The translations under genes and the position numbers were made by a program. Under the pieces are notes generated by a model. That model was not told where the DNA came from and ran no database searches. It saw nothing but the letters and a program-made list of their open reading frames with translations. 7,224 nucleotides of DNA. Source: Bacteriovorax stolpii. Its GTDB lineage: Bacteria; Bdellovibrionota; Bacteriovoracia; Bacteriovoracales; Bacteriovoracaceae. Location: positions 1 through 7,224 of the forward strand of contig CAMAYW010000120.1 in the NCBI GenBank assembly GCA_945862475.1, given 5' to 3'. Of the stretch, positions 1 to 5,980 are shown piece after piece (within the stretch, counting starts at the first letter, position 1; each line of letters opens with the position of its first letter).

Positions 1-529
1 TCTGAACAAGGGAGTGAAGTCCAAATTTAGAAGCATTATCTTCATGTGTGAACATCGATTCACCGGAGATAAAATCTCCAATAGTGACTCCATATATACC
101 CGCAACAAGAATTTCATCTTTCCAGACATCAACTGAGTAGGCATATCCAGCTTGAAACATCTTTGTATATGATTGGATAATGTCCTGGTTAATCCAAGTC
201 CCAGGTTGATCCTTTCTTGGAGTGAGAGAGCATTCAGAAATTACTTGTTGAAAGGCCTTATTAAAAGTCACTTTAAAGGGATTCTTTTTTAAAAACTTTT
301 GAAATGAATGAGACAGATGCACTTTGTTTAGGTCAAGAATTCCTCGAGGATCTGGGGAAAACCATGTATTAGGCACCTCCATGTGATTTGCATCTATTGA
401 AATGGGCCAGGGAAAGATACCTTTTCTATAGGCCTCCAATAGAGTCTCTACATCGAGGTCTCCACCCACAGCAACGAGTCCATCGGAATCAGCACTCTCA
501 ACCGGAGGAAAAATAATTTGTCTTTTCAT
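1..529 (-). CDS. aat: Leucyl/phenylalanyl-tRNA-protein transferase, 3' end missing
   Basis: Transfers Leu or Phe from charged tRNA to the N terminus of proteins beginning with Arg or Lys, marking them for ClpS/ClpAP degradation (known for the family; cytoplasmic). I translated 176 codons to the left edge. Family blocks are clear: FPPVESADSDGLVAVGGDL near residues 7-25, YRKGIFPW around 32-39, the FSPDPRGIL block near 53-61, GTWI, and SGESMFTHEDNASK close to the edge, which matches E. coli CGESMFSRMENASK. The Glu of GESMF is a reported catalytic-site residue; the later Asp-containing block lies off the window. About 40-60 residues are missing at the C-terminus. The ATG at 529 overlaps the TGA of the upstream ureohydrolase (ATGA), so translation is probably coupled; I see no strong Shine-Dalgarno sequence of its own. 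It is the last visible gene of a three-gene minus-strand operon. Confidence 0.95.
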   Translation of the reverse strand, partial: MKRQIIFPPVESADSDGLVAVGGDLDVETLLEAYRKGIFPWPISIDANHMEVPNTWFSPDPRGILDLNKVHLSHSFQKFLKKNPFKVTFNKAFQQVISECSLTPRKDQPGTWINQDIIQSYTKMFQAGYAYSVDVWKDEILVAGIYGVTIGDFISGESMFTHEDNASKFGLHSLVQ

Positions 530-1620
530 TCTGTGAGGGTATCCAGGAGTGTCCGAGCGATATCCCCAGCGACTTTAATCGAACTTCTTTGATCGCAGAG
601 TTCTACACCCTCAGGAATAACAAATGGAGCAAGCTCCATAAGATCAGCTCCTGTAATTTTAAAACTTTTTGCAATCATTTTAATAATAGCAACGCAATCA
701 GTTGGAATAAGACCATTCTTTTCTGGTGTCCCTGTTGCTGCTGCATACTTTTCATCAATCGCGTCGATATCAAAGCTGATATAAATCTCTTCAATACCAA
801 TTTTTTTGAAGTGACGTGAAATTTTTTCGATAGTGGCTTTTGCACCATTTGCTGTCACTTCACTAGACCAAATTTGTTCAACTCCAAGTGTCTTTTTCCA
901 GTGTTTTTTTGTCTTCCCTGAAGAGCGAATTCCAACTTGAATGATGTGATTTGGGGATTTCAGTTCATTGAGAATATGGTAAGTCCAAGTTCCAAAGCAT
1001 AGGTCAATTCCCAATCTTTTATCTAATAGATCTGTGTGAGCATCAAAATGTAACACAGCTGCCTTCTTTAAATCTCTTCTCGATTTTAACCAGGCCTTCA
1101 CAAGTGGATAGCTTACGGAATGATCTCCACCTAATCCCAAGATTCTTGCTTCCGGATACTGGCCGTAAAGATCTGAGAGAACTTTTTCCGTAATACTTAA
1201 AGGCGAAACGGGTAATTTGTTATCTCTACCAAAAAGTGCCTTCCGACATTCTTTTATGGTTTTATCATTTAGGTACTTATCATGGAGAAGATGAGGAATA
1301 ACTCTTACGTCTCCTAGATCCCTGTAGCTATCTTTAAGGGGAGCTATTTCTTTTCTAATAACTAGCGGCCCCCAATTTGCTCCTCTTTGAATACCTCCAC
1401 CATTGTCGGAAGGTATTCCAATGATCCAAGGTTTTCGTGGATCTAATTTTTGAAGTCCTTTCACCCATTTCGCACGAGCTTTTTTTTCATCTTCTGTTCC
1501 ATAATAATCGAAAAGAAGAGATTGCTTTTTTTCTTTTGCGGTATTAACAGTGAAAACACCGTTACCAGGAATCGTTAATAATTCAAATATATCTTTCAAA
1601 TGAGTATTCCTTTGATCCAT
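526..1620 (-). CDS. Ureohydrolase (arginase/agmatinase family), divergent
   Basis: A predicted binuclear-Mn amidinohydrolase of 364 residues that would hydrolyse a guanidino or related C-N bond; the substrate is not identifiable from sequence. An N-terminal extension of about 65 residues precedes the fold. Motifs in order: GIPSDNGGGIQRGANWGP (68-85), LGGDHSVS (163-170), LHFDAHTDLLD (190-200), QVGIRSSGK (228-236), ISFDIDAIDEKYAAATGTP (281-299) and GADLMELAPF (324-333). The metal ligands H167, D193, H195, D197, D284 and D286 are all present. Oddities: the usual DP after the D-x-D motif is DE, the GG after GTP is NG, and the conserved His twelve residues after the DAHTD motif is Phe209. It sits between a hydroxyacid dehydrogenase and aat in one operon. 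The ATG at 1620 has no good ribosome site; a TTG at 1599 with AAAGGAA eight bases upstream would give 357 residues and a TTGA overlap. Formimidoylglutamase-like activity is one alternative. Confidence 0.88.
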   Translation of the reverse strand: MDQRNTHLKDIFELLTIPGNGVFTVNTAKEKKQSLLFDYYGTEDEKKARAKWVKGLQKLDPRKPWIIGIPSDNGGGIQRGANWGPLVIRKEIAPLKDSYRDLGDVRVIPHLLHDKYLNDKTIKECRKALFGRDNKLPVSPLSITEKVLSDLYGQYPEARILGLGGDHSVSYPLVKAWLKSRRDLKKAAVLHFDAHTDLLDKRLGIDLCFGTWTYHILNELKSPNHIIQVGIRSSGKTKKHWKKTLGVEQIWSSEVTANGAKATIEKISRHFKKIGIEEIYISFDIDAIDEKYAAATGTPEKNGLIPTDCVAIIKMIAKSFKITGADLMELAPFVIPEGVELCDQRSSIKVAGDIARTLLDTLTE

Positions 1621-2561
1621 TTATTTTGAAGTAATTCTTTTTCAAAGCTTGATAAGAAATCGCTCCTCTTAAGAGTTAAAAAGTTTTCTATAACTTTTTT
1701 TTCAAAATCTAAAATTTTTTGATCGAGCAGATTCTCTACACCTGCAATGTGGCTTGTTTTCCATACCTGAGGAAAACCAATCCACTCATCTCCAAAAGGC
1801 TCTTTGTTAAAGACATCTAAAAATGCCATGGCCTCTGGGTTTTGTAACAAAAACTCACGCAGACTTTTTTCTTCAACAAGTCTTCCTCTTGCCCCGTTTA
1901 TGAACAGGAGTTTAGGGTGAGCGTGAGAAAAGAAATCATGATTAAATAAAAATTCAGAAGTTTTATTCAAACTCATGGCGGAAATAACGACCTCGGCTTG
2001 ACTCAAATCTCCATCTTTCCAATGATTGATTTTTTGAATCTCTAGATCCTGAATAAATGGATCTACAATCGTAAGATGAGCACCCAAGGCAGAAAGTGTT
2101 CTGGATAAGATTTTACCGATATGGCCATGTCCAAAAATCCAAATGTTTTTTTCTGCAATGAGATTTCTTTTCCATTGTCTCTTATTGTCCCATTTGATGT
2201 GTTGGGGGAGTTCTGACAATCCTTGAAAAAGTGCCGTAAGAGTAAATTCAGCGACTGCTTGGGCTCTTATTTGATGTCCAATAACAGTAGGAATATGAAT
2301 CCACTGATCTACGACATGATTGAAATTATCGTAACCAGAATTTGGATGAATAATCAGTTTAGTTTGGTCTAAGAGTTTTTTAGGTAATAAATGAAGCTCT
2401 GTATGAGTGTTCGTAATCAGGATGGCAGGATCATCTGTGAAATGATCAAGTTCCCGATATTCCAAACTTCCTATAGTTGAAATCATCGCCCTTTCAAGGG
2501 AAATGAAGTCTTGAGATTGGTAAGGAGATACACCTGTCCTTATGACTTGGAAGCTTTTCAT
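1596..2561 (-). CDS. D-isomer-specific 2-hydroxyacid dehydrogenase, NAD-dependent
   Basis: Predicted to interconvert a D-2-hydroxyacid and its 2-keto acid with NAD(H) in the cytoplasm; the precise substrate (glyoxylate/hydroxypyruvate, lactate, another) cannot be told. From the ATG at 2561 it has 321 residues, normal for the family. Visible motifs: PNSGYDNF (about 73-80), AVAEFTLTAL in the linker helix (102-111), the Rossmann GHGHIG (144-149), an acidic residue closing the second strand at D167 that favours NAD over NADP, INGARGRLVEE (221-231), LDVFNKEP (248-255) and TSHIAG (269-274). The catalytic trio Arg225, Glu254 and His271 is complete, so an active enzyme is expected. An upstream in-frame TTG at 2570 would add three residues; neither start has a clear Shine-Dalgarno sequence. 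It is the first gene of the minus-strand operon and diverges from map across 49 bases. Its end overlaps the ureohydrolase start. Confidence 0.92.
   Translation of the reverse strand: MKSFQVIRTGVSPYQSQDFISLERAMISTIGSLEYRELDHFTDDPAILITNTHTELHLLPKKLLDQTKLIIHPNSGYDNFNHVVDQWIHIPTVIGHQIRAQAVAEFTLTALFQGLSELPQHIKWDNKRQWKRNLIAEKNIWIFGHGHIGKILSRTLSALGAHLTIVDPFIQDLEIQKINHWKDGDLSQAEVVISAMSLNKTSEFLFNHDFFSHAHPKLLFINGARGRLVEEKSLREFLLQNPEAMAFLDVFNKEPFGDEWIGFPQVWKTSHIAGVENLLDQKILDFEKKVIENFLTLKRSDFLSSFEKELLQNKWIKGILI
1597..1613 (-). promoter_or_regulatory. Internal ribosome site and TTGA restart
   Basis: On the minus strand AAAGGAA (1613-1607) lies eight bases before a TTG (1599-1597) whose last two bases are part of the dehydrogenase stop TGA (1598-1596). 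This resembles the ATGA junction between the next two genes and suggests that the ureohydrolase may really start here, seven codons inside the ATG-started frame. Confidence 0.5.
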
Positions 2562-2596
2562 GTCTATCAAAACTAGCGTAATTCAGGCCAAAAGTG

Positions 2597-2602
2597 TATA
2601 AG
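2597..2602 (+). promoter_or_regulatory. Candidate -10 box of map
   Basis: TATAAG ends eight bases before the ATG at 2611, so transcription would start at or next to the start codon; no Shine-Dalgarno sequence is present in between. I find no convincing -35 box at 16-18 bases upstream. The box is flanked by a direct repeat AAGTGT (2592-2597 and 2600-2605). Confidence 0.4.
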
Positions 2603-2610
2603 TGTCTCCT

Positions 2611-3396
2611 ATGATAAATATTAAATCTGCACGCGAAATAGAGATCATGAGAGAAGTTGGCAAAATGGCCGCAAAGACTCTTCATTTTTTAGGTCAAAAT
2701 CTCAAAATAGGCATGACCACGGAAGAAATTAACAAAATGTGTCATGAATATACAGTGAAGAGAGGTGGTATACCTGCAACTCTTGGCTATCATGGTTTTC
2801 CAAAATCACTCTGTACTTCAAAAAATGAAGTTATTTGTCACGGTATCCCCAATGAAAAAGATGTTCTCAATAACGGCGATATTTTGAACTTAGATGTGAC
2901 GACCATCTGGAAAGGGTTTCACGGAGATACCAACAAAACTTTTTTGATTGGAAACGTAAAACCAGAAATACAGAAGTTGGTAGAAGTCACAGAAAAATGC
3001 CTCCAAGCTGGTATCTCGGTTTGTAGACCTGGAGCTAGGATTGGAGACATCGGTGCGATAATCGAAGAACTTGCTCATGGACATGGCTACTCTGTTGTTC
3101 ATGAATACTGCGGCCATGGAATTGGAAGGCTTTTCCATGAGGAGCCACAAATTGTTCACGTTGGAAAAAAGGGAACAGGGACTGAATTAAGGCCGGGTAT
3201 GACATTTACCATAGAGCCCATGATCAATATTGGAAAAAGACATTGTAAATTACTGGACGACGGTTGGACTGTTGTCACAAAAGATAAATCTTGGTCAGCG
3301 CAGTTTGAGCATACTGTCCTTATTACTGAAGAAGGATGTGAGATTCTTACTCAATTTTCTCACGATGAATGGACAGTTGATGATGAAAAAATTTAA
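2611..3396 (+). CDS. map: Type I methionine aminopeptidase
   Basis: Removes the initiator Met from nascent proteins whose second residue is small; cytoplasmic, with two divalent metals. The 261-residue product from the ATG at 2611 aligns along its whole length with E. coli MetAP. Catalytic His77 lies in VICHGIP; metal ligands are D95 (NLDVT), D106 (FHGDT), H169 (CGHGIG), E202 (TIEPM) and E233 (QFEHT). Each is exactly two positions before its E. coli counterpart (H79, D97, D108, H171, E204, E235), so the enzyme should be active. A GTG at 2602 is in frame and would add MSP, but the ATG matches the family N-terminus and neither has a ribosome site. The last 17 bases overlap the start of the NifU-like gene, so the two are probably co-transcribed. 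It is divergent from the dehydrogenase-ureohydrolase-aat operon. Confidence 0.97.
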   Translation: MINIKSAREIEIMREVGKMAAKTLHFLGQNLKIGMTTEEINKMCHEYTVKRGGIPATLGYHGFPKSLCTSKNEVICHGIPNEKDVLNNGDILNLDVTTIWKGFHGDTNKTFLIGNVKPEIQKLVEVTEKCLQAGISVCRPGARIGDIGAIIEELAHGHGYSVVHEYCGHGIGRLFHEEPQIVHVGKKGTGTELRPGMTFTIEPMINIGKRHCKLLDDGWTVVTKDKSWSAQFEHTVLITEEGCEILTQFSHDEWTVDDEKI

Positions 3397-4195
3397 AGAG
3401 TTTTTTGAAAATAATAGTTATCTACGTACTTTGGACAATCCCTCTGTAGAAGTCTTCAATTCAACTCATAAATTACAATTACGTTTTGACTCTAAGGACA
3501 TCCTATATCAGGCAACTTATCAAGGTTCTGAAAATCCATGGATGTCATCCTTATGTTTTTTAATTGAAAATAAAACGTTAAACGATTTAAGATTGTTCTC
3601 ATTAGAAAATTGGAAAAATGAGTTTCAAGATGATCAATCTTTCTGGGACTTTTACCAAGAGACCGGAGAGCATTTGATATTCTGGCCTCAAGAGCTCTTA
3701 AGATCAGCATTAGATATCTATCGTGGTAAAAATTATTTATATCAGAACACAAGCCCTCTTGTTTGTAGATGCTTTGGAGTCAGCGAAGAAGACATTTTAG
3801 AGCATCTTCATAAAGAAGAGACTCCGACCCTCGAGACTCTAGGTCAAAGTTCAAATGCTGGCATGGGATGTCGATCCTGTGTCCCTCAGTTGAAGAGATG
3901 GTTCTTATCTAACGGGCAACAAAAGAAAGAGCGATTTTTTAAAGAAAAATCTATCGCTGACTGGGTTACAGAAATAGATTATCTCTTATCATGTTTTCCA
4001 AATTCCTTAGATTGGCGAATGGAGATCGAGTCCTTTAATCAGGGAATTGTTATCATTTCTTTTGATAGAGAATCTTCTCAGAGCGAAGAGGAAATAATCG
4101 GTAAAGAACTTCAGCGCTTTTTAGGTGCGGCCTTAGACTCTGATTTAAGTTTCTTTTTAAGACGAGCACGACATTTATCAAAGGCTAAAGGATAG
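3380..4195 (+). CDS. NifU-like [2Fe-2S] protein with degenerate scaffold and Nfu regions
   Basis: A 271-residue protein whose central part is a BFD/NifU-type [2Fe-2S] domain: VCRCFGVSEEDI (128-139) and GMGCRSCVPQ (161... to 170) supply C129, C131, C164 and C167. This is the CxC-x32-CxxC spacing of NifU (Cys137, 139, 172, 175). The preceding residues align with the end of the IscU-like scaffold, including IYRG versus NifU NYRG, and LQLRF and TLND blocks match the scaffold core. However, the three scaffold cysteines fall on Ser28, Gln49 and Leu99. Residues about 196-260 resemble an Nfu domain in helix/strand order but lack its CxxC; this last match is tentative. Function is therefore unknown: a one-cluster electron-transfer, sensor or partner protein is more likely than an Fe-S assembly scaffold. 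Start: ATG 3380 (or 3383) inside the end of map, with a weak GGA six bases upstream. The 3' end overlaps the convergent secreted-protein gene by 85 bases. Confidence 0.85.
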   Translation: MMKKFKEFFENNSYLRTLDNPSVEVFNSTHKLQLRFDSKDILYQATYQGSENPWMSSLCFLIENKTLNDLRLFSLENWKNEFQDDQSFWDFYQETGEHLIFWPQELLRSALDIYRGKNYLYQNTSPLVCRCFGVSEEDILEHLHKEETPTLETLGQSSNAGMGCRSCVPQLKRWFLSNGQQKKERFFKEKSIADWVTEIDYLLSCFPNSLDWRMEIESFNQGIVIISFDRESSQSEEEIIGKELQRFLGAALDSDLSFFLRRARHLSKAKG

Positions 4196-4734
4196 TTTTT
4201 AAGTTTCTCAAATATTTTTTGATCTTTACCCTCAAAAATCTTCTTTGTTTCAACATCTTCTTGAAGGTATTTAATTTCAGTAAAAAATTGATTTAATTCA
4301 GGAATTTCCTCTTTTAAACAGATTGGAGTAGGCGAAAGAGATTGAATCTGGGCAATAAAGTTGAGAAGAATCTCTCTTGCTGATTCCACATAATCTTCAA
4401 TCATACCCTCTGTCATACTTCTTTGAATTCCGGTTACGTCTTTGGGAATCAGAAAGATTTCTTTGCCAAATTTAATAGATATTTCAAGTAACTTCCAAGA
4501 TTCTGAAAAGTTTTCTCCTGAACAGATAGTGAGGAAATGCTCTTTGTGAAGCTCGACTTTTGGAACCTGTATCATTTCAGCAATGAGTCTTTGATTAAGA
4601 TCATAAATAGGCCCTGTCTCTTTTTTGAGATGAAGTCTTTTTTCTTCCTCGCCAAGACATTTAAGAATTTCACGATCTCTGGCAAGGACCGAAGAGCTTG
4701 TAATCAATATAATTAAAAAGAAGGTCCATTTCAT
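4111..4734 (-). CDS. Hypothetical secreted protein with four cysteines
   Basis: Not recognised. The 207-residue product begins with MKWTFFLIILITSSSVLA, a typical Sec signal peptide (Lys2, hydrophobic core 3-12, cleavage likely after residue 18), so the mature protein is probably periplasmic; there is no lipobox. The mature part is helical-looking and charged, has cysteines at 26, 71, 139 and 188 that could form two disulfides, and ends in a very basic tail (residues 190-207, rich in Lys). A longer frame starts at 4827 but would run into tatC and bury the signal peptide, so I chose the ATG at 4734. That ATG has no ribosome site; TACAAT lies six bases upstream, suggesting a leaderless message. 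Residues 180-207, including Cys188, are encoded in DNA that also encodes the C-terminus of the NifU-like protein on the other strand. It diverges from tatC across 66 bases. Confidence 0.75.
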   Translation of the reverse strand: MKWTFFLIILITSSSVLARDREILKCLGEEEKRLHLKKETGPIYDLNQRLIAEMIQVPKVELHKEHFLTICSGENFSESWKLLEISIKFGKEIFLIPKDVTGIQRSMTEGMIEDYVESAREILLNFIAQIQSLSPTPICLKEEIPELNQFFTEIKYLQEDVETKKIFEGKDQKIFEKLKNYPLAFDKCRARLKKKLKSESKAAPKKR

Positions 4735-4740
4735 GGTTTT

Positions 4741-4746
4741 ATTGTA
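4741..4746 (-). promoter_or_regulatory. Candidate -10 box of the secreted-protein gene
   Basis: On the minus strand TACAAT (five of six consensus bases) ends six bases before the ATG at 4734, the spacing expected if transcription starts at the A of the start codon. No good -35 hexamer was found at 16-18 bases upstream. Confidence 0.4.
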
Positions 4747-4765
4747 CCTGAAATTTAGAAAAGAT

Positions 4766-4794
4766 AAGACAGAAAATGCCGAAGTCGTTATGAT
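4766..4794 (+). promoter_or_regulatory. Candidate promoter of tatC
   Basis: AAGACA (4766-4771, four of six -35 bases), a 17-base spacer and TATGAT (4789-4794, five of six -10 bases) lie six bases before the ATG at 4801. The predicted start site coincides with the start codon, and no Shine-Dalgarno sequence exists, so a leaderless tatC message is suggested. Confidence 0.5.
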
Positions 4795-4800
4795 AGTCTT

Positions 4801-5571
4801 ATGAAAGAGATGAGTTTTATGGAGCATCTAGAGGAGCTCCGAACCAGAATAATAAGAATTTTGATCATATTGGTTATCTCTTTTGCCATTTGCTATTATT
4901 TTTCAACCACTATTCAAGAAATACTCCTGACTCCTCTTCGTGAAGCTATGGGTAGTAACGGAAAAGTTATTTTTACTGGTCTATTAGATAAAGTTTTAGC
5001 CGAATTACAAATCGCATTTTGGTCTTGTGTTTTTCTTGCGAGTCCTTTTTGGTTTAGAGAGGTTTGGCTTTTTATAAAGCCGGGACTGTACGAGAGCGAA
5101 GTAAAAGCAGTAAGACCTTTCATTTTTGTCGGTTTTATCCTCTTCTTGATCGGAGTGGGTTTTGGCTATTTTGTGATTTTCCCTTTTACGTTTAAGACTT
5201 TAATTAATTCTGGGGTCTCTAATGTTGAGGCCATGCTTAATCTCCAGGATTACTTACTCCTATCTTCAAAGGTTCTGGTTTTTTTAGGTCTTCTTTTTCA
5301 GCTCCCCAATATTATTGTTATTCTCGGATTTATGGGGCTAGTGACAAAGTACTCTCTTCGAGACATCAGAAGATATTTAGCTGTTGCATTTGCTGTCCTA
5401 GCGGCAGTGATTACTCCAACTCCAGATATTCTTTCAATGATGTGTGTTTGGATTCCTATGATGGTTCTTTATGAAATTGGGATCATTGCAGTCGCTTTGA
5501 TTGTTCATCCTTATCTAAAAAGAAAGCATATGGGGGAGGAGTCTATTGCTCTTCAGGATCAAAATCAGTAG
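4801..5571 (+). CDS. tatC: Sec-independent protein translocase TatC
   Basis: Inner-membrane core of the twin-arginine translocase, which recognises RR signal peptides of folded cargo together with TatB/TatA. The 256-residue product has the expected six hydrophobic segments (about 17-36, 71-90, 107-130, 155-180, 194-209, 213-236). Family signatures are MEHLEELRTRI at 7-17, FREVWLFIKPGLYESE at 85-100, GYFVIFPF at 122-129 and ITPTPD at 204-209. Phe91 and Glu100 correspond to E. coli F94 and E103 in the signal-peptide binding loop. Where E. coli has the membrane Glu170 (FEVP), this protein has Gln167 (FQLP). No tatA or tatB is in the window. The start at 4801 is favoured by the promoter position; an ATG at 4810 is possible. 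It diverges from the secreted-protein gene and overlaps the convergent downstream gene by 29 bases. Confidence 0.96.
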   Translation: MKEMSFMEHLEELRTRIIRILIILVISFAICYYFSTTIQEILLTPLREAMGSNGKVIFTGLLDKVLAELQIAFWSCVFLASPFWFREVWLFIKPGLYESEVKAVRPFIFVGFILFLIGVGFGYFVIFPFTFKTLINSGVSNVEAMLNLQDYLLLSSKVLVFLGLLFQLPNIIVILGFMGLVTKYSLRDIRRYLAVAFAVLAAVITPTPDILSMMCVWIPMMVLYEIGIIAVALIVHPYLKRKHMGEESIALQDQNQ

Positions 5572-5893
5572 GTTCTTCTTCGGTATAATGTCTTTCTGTT
5601 TCATCATTTCCAGTCGTTCGATCTCCTAAAAAGATGATGTGATCGGTATTAAAATTCCAATTTTCAAAATCACCAGAGATTGTGTAGTTAGGAAGCCTTC
5701 GTTGAAATTCTTGAATCATGGTTTCAATCTGAGAGGCATTAAAATCAGTAGTATCTGACTTACATAGCCAACCCGTAAGACGCACATCCATCCCCGCAAC
5801 ACTGTACTGGGTGTATCCAAGATCGACGCTGTGACGATTAAGAACTCGACGGACCTCTTTATTAGCTTCCATTCGGCTTAGTTTACGATGCAT
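5543..5893 (-). CDS. Small hypothetical protein, possibly BON-like, acidic tail
   Basis: Not firmly recognised; 116 residues with no signal peptide or membrane segment, so probably cytoplasmic. Residues 10-80 look like one compact alpha/beta domain: a helix with NKEVRRVLNR, a strand with MDVRLTGWL (35-43), a helix IETMIQEFQRRL (56-67), then YTISGDFENWNF (70-81). The pattern of a helix, a V-x-L-x-G strand, a second helix and a strand ending near a conserved-looking NW is reminiscent of BON-type domains, but this is only a resemblance. Residues 91-116 form an acidic, likely disordered tail rich in Glu and Asp. The ATG at 5893 is preceded by AAGGAG at a short three-base spacing, and a TATAAT promoter lies just upstream, so it is probably its own transcription unit. 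The last 29 bases overlap the tatC 3' end in antisense. Confidence 0.75.
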   Translation of the reverse strand: MHRKLSRMEANKEVRRVLNRHSVDLGYTQYSVAGMDVRLTGWLCKSDTTDFNASQIETMIQEFQRRLPNYTISGDFENWNFNTDHIIFLGDRTTGNDETERHYTEEEPTDFDPEEQ

Positions 5894-5896
5894 AAG

Positions 5897-5902
5897 CTCC
5901 TT
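5897..5902 (-). promoter_or_regulatory. Shine-Dalgarno site of the small hypothetical gene
   Basis: AAGGAG on the minus strand, three bases before the ATG at 5893. The spacing is shorter than usual, but this is the only start in the frame with such a site and it decides the start. Confidence 0.6.
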
Positions 5903-5914
5903 AAATTCAGCTCT

Positions 5915-5943
5915 ATTATAACTTAGAACGTCAGGAGATTTAA
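5915..5943 (-). promoter_or_regulatory. Promoter of the small hypothetical gene
   Basis: A perfect TATAAT (5920-5915 read on the minus strand) lies about 21 bases before the ATG at 5893. A weak -35 candidate, TTAAAT (5943-5938), sits at a 17-base spacing. Unlike the tatC-side promoters, this one leaves room for a leader with an AAGGAG site. Confidence 0.6.
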
Positions 5944-5980
5944 ATTATTTTCATGACTTATAGCAAGGTGTATTTAGAGG

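Noticed and set aside
2890..3159. Minus-strand open frame inside map.
   Set aside because: It is antisense to a perfectly conserved enzyme and has no recognisable features. Similar frames inside the ureohydrolase genes, the NifU-like gene and tatC were dismissed for the same reason.
3230..3379. In-frame upstream extension of the NifU-like gene from an ATG at 3230.
   Set aside because: It lies wholly inside map in another frame, and the added 50 residues have no counterpart in NifU. The ATG at 3380/3383 fits the family N-terminus and gives a short overlap.
4735..4827. Longer start (ATG 4827) for the secreted-protein gene.
   Set aside because: It would overlap the start of tatC and place 31 residues before a textbook signal peptide. 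A -10 box lies inside the extension.
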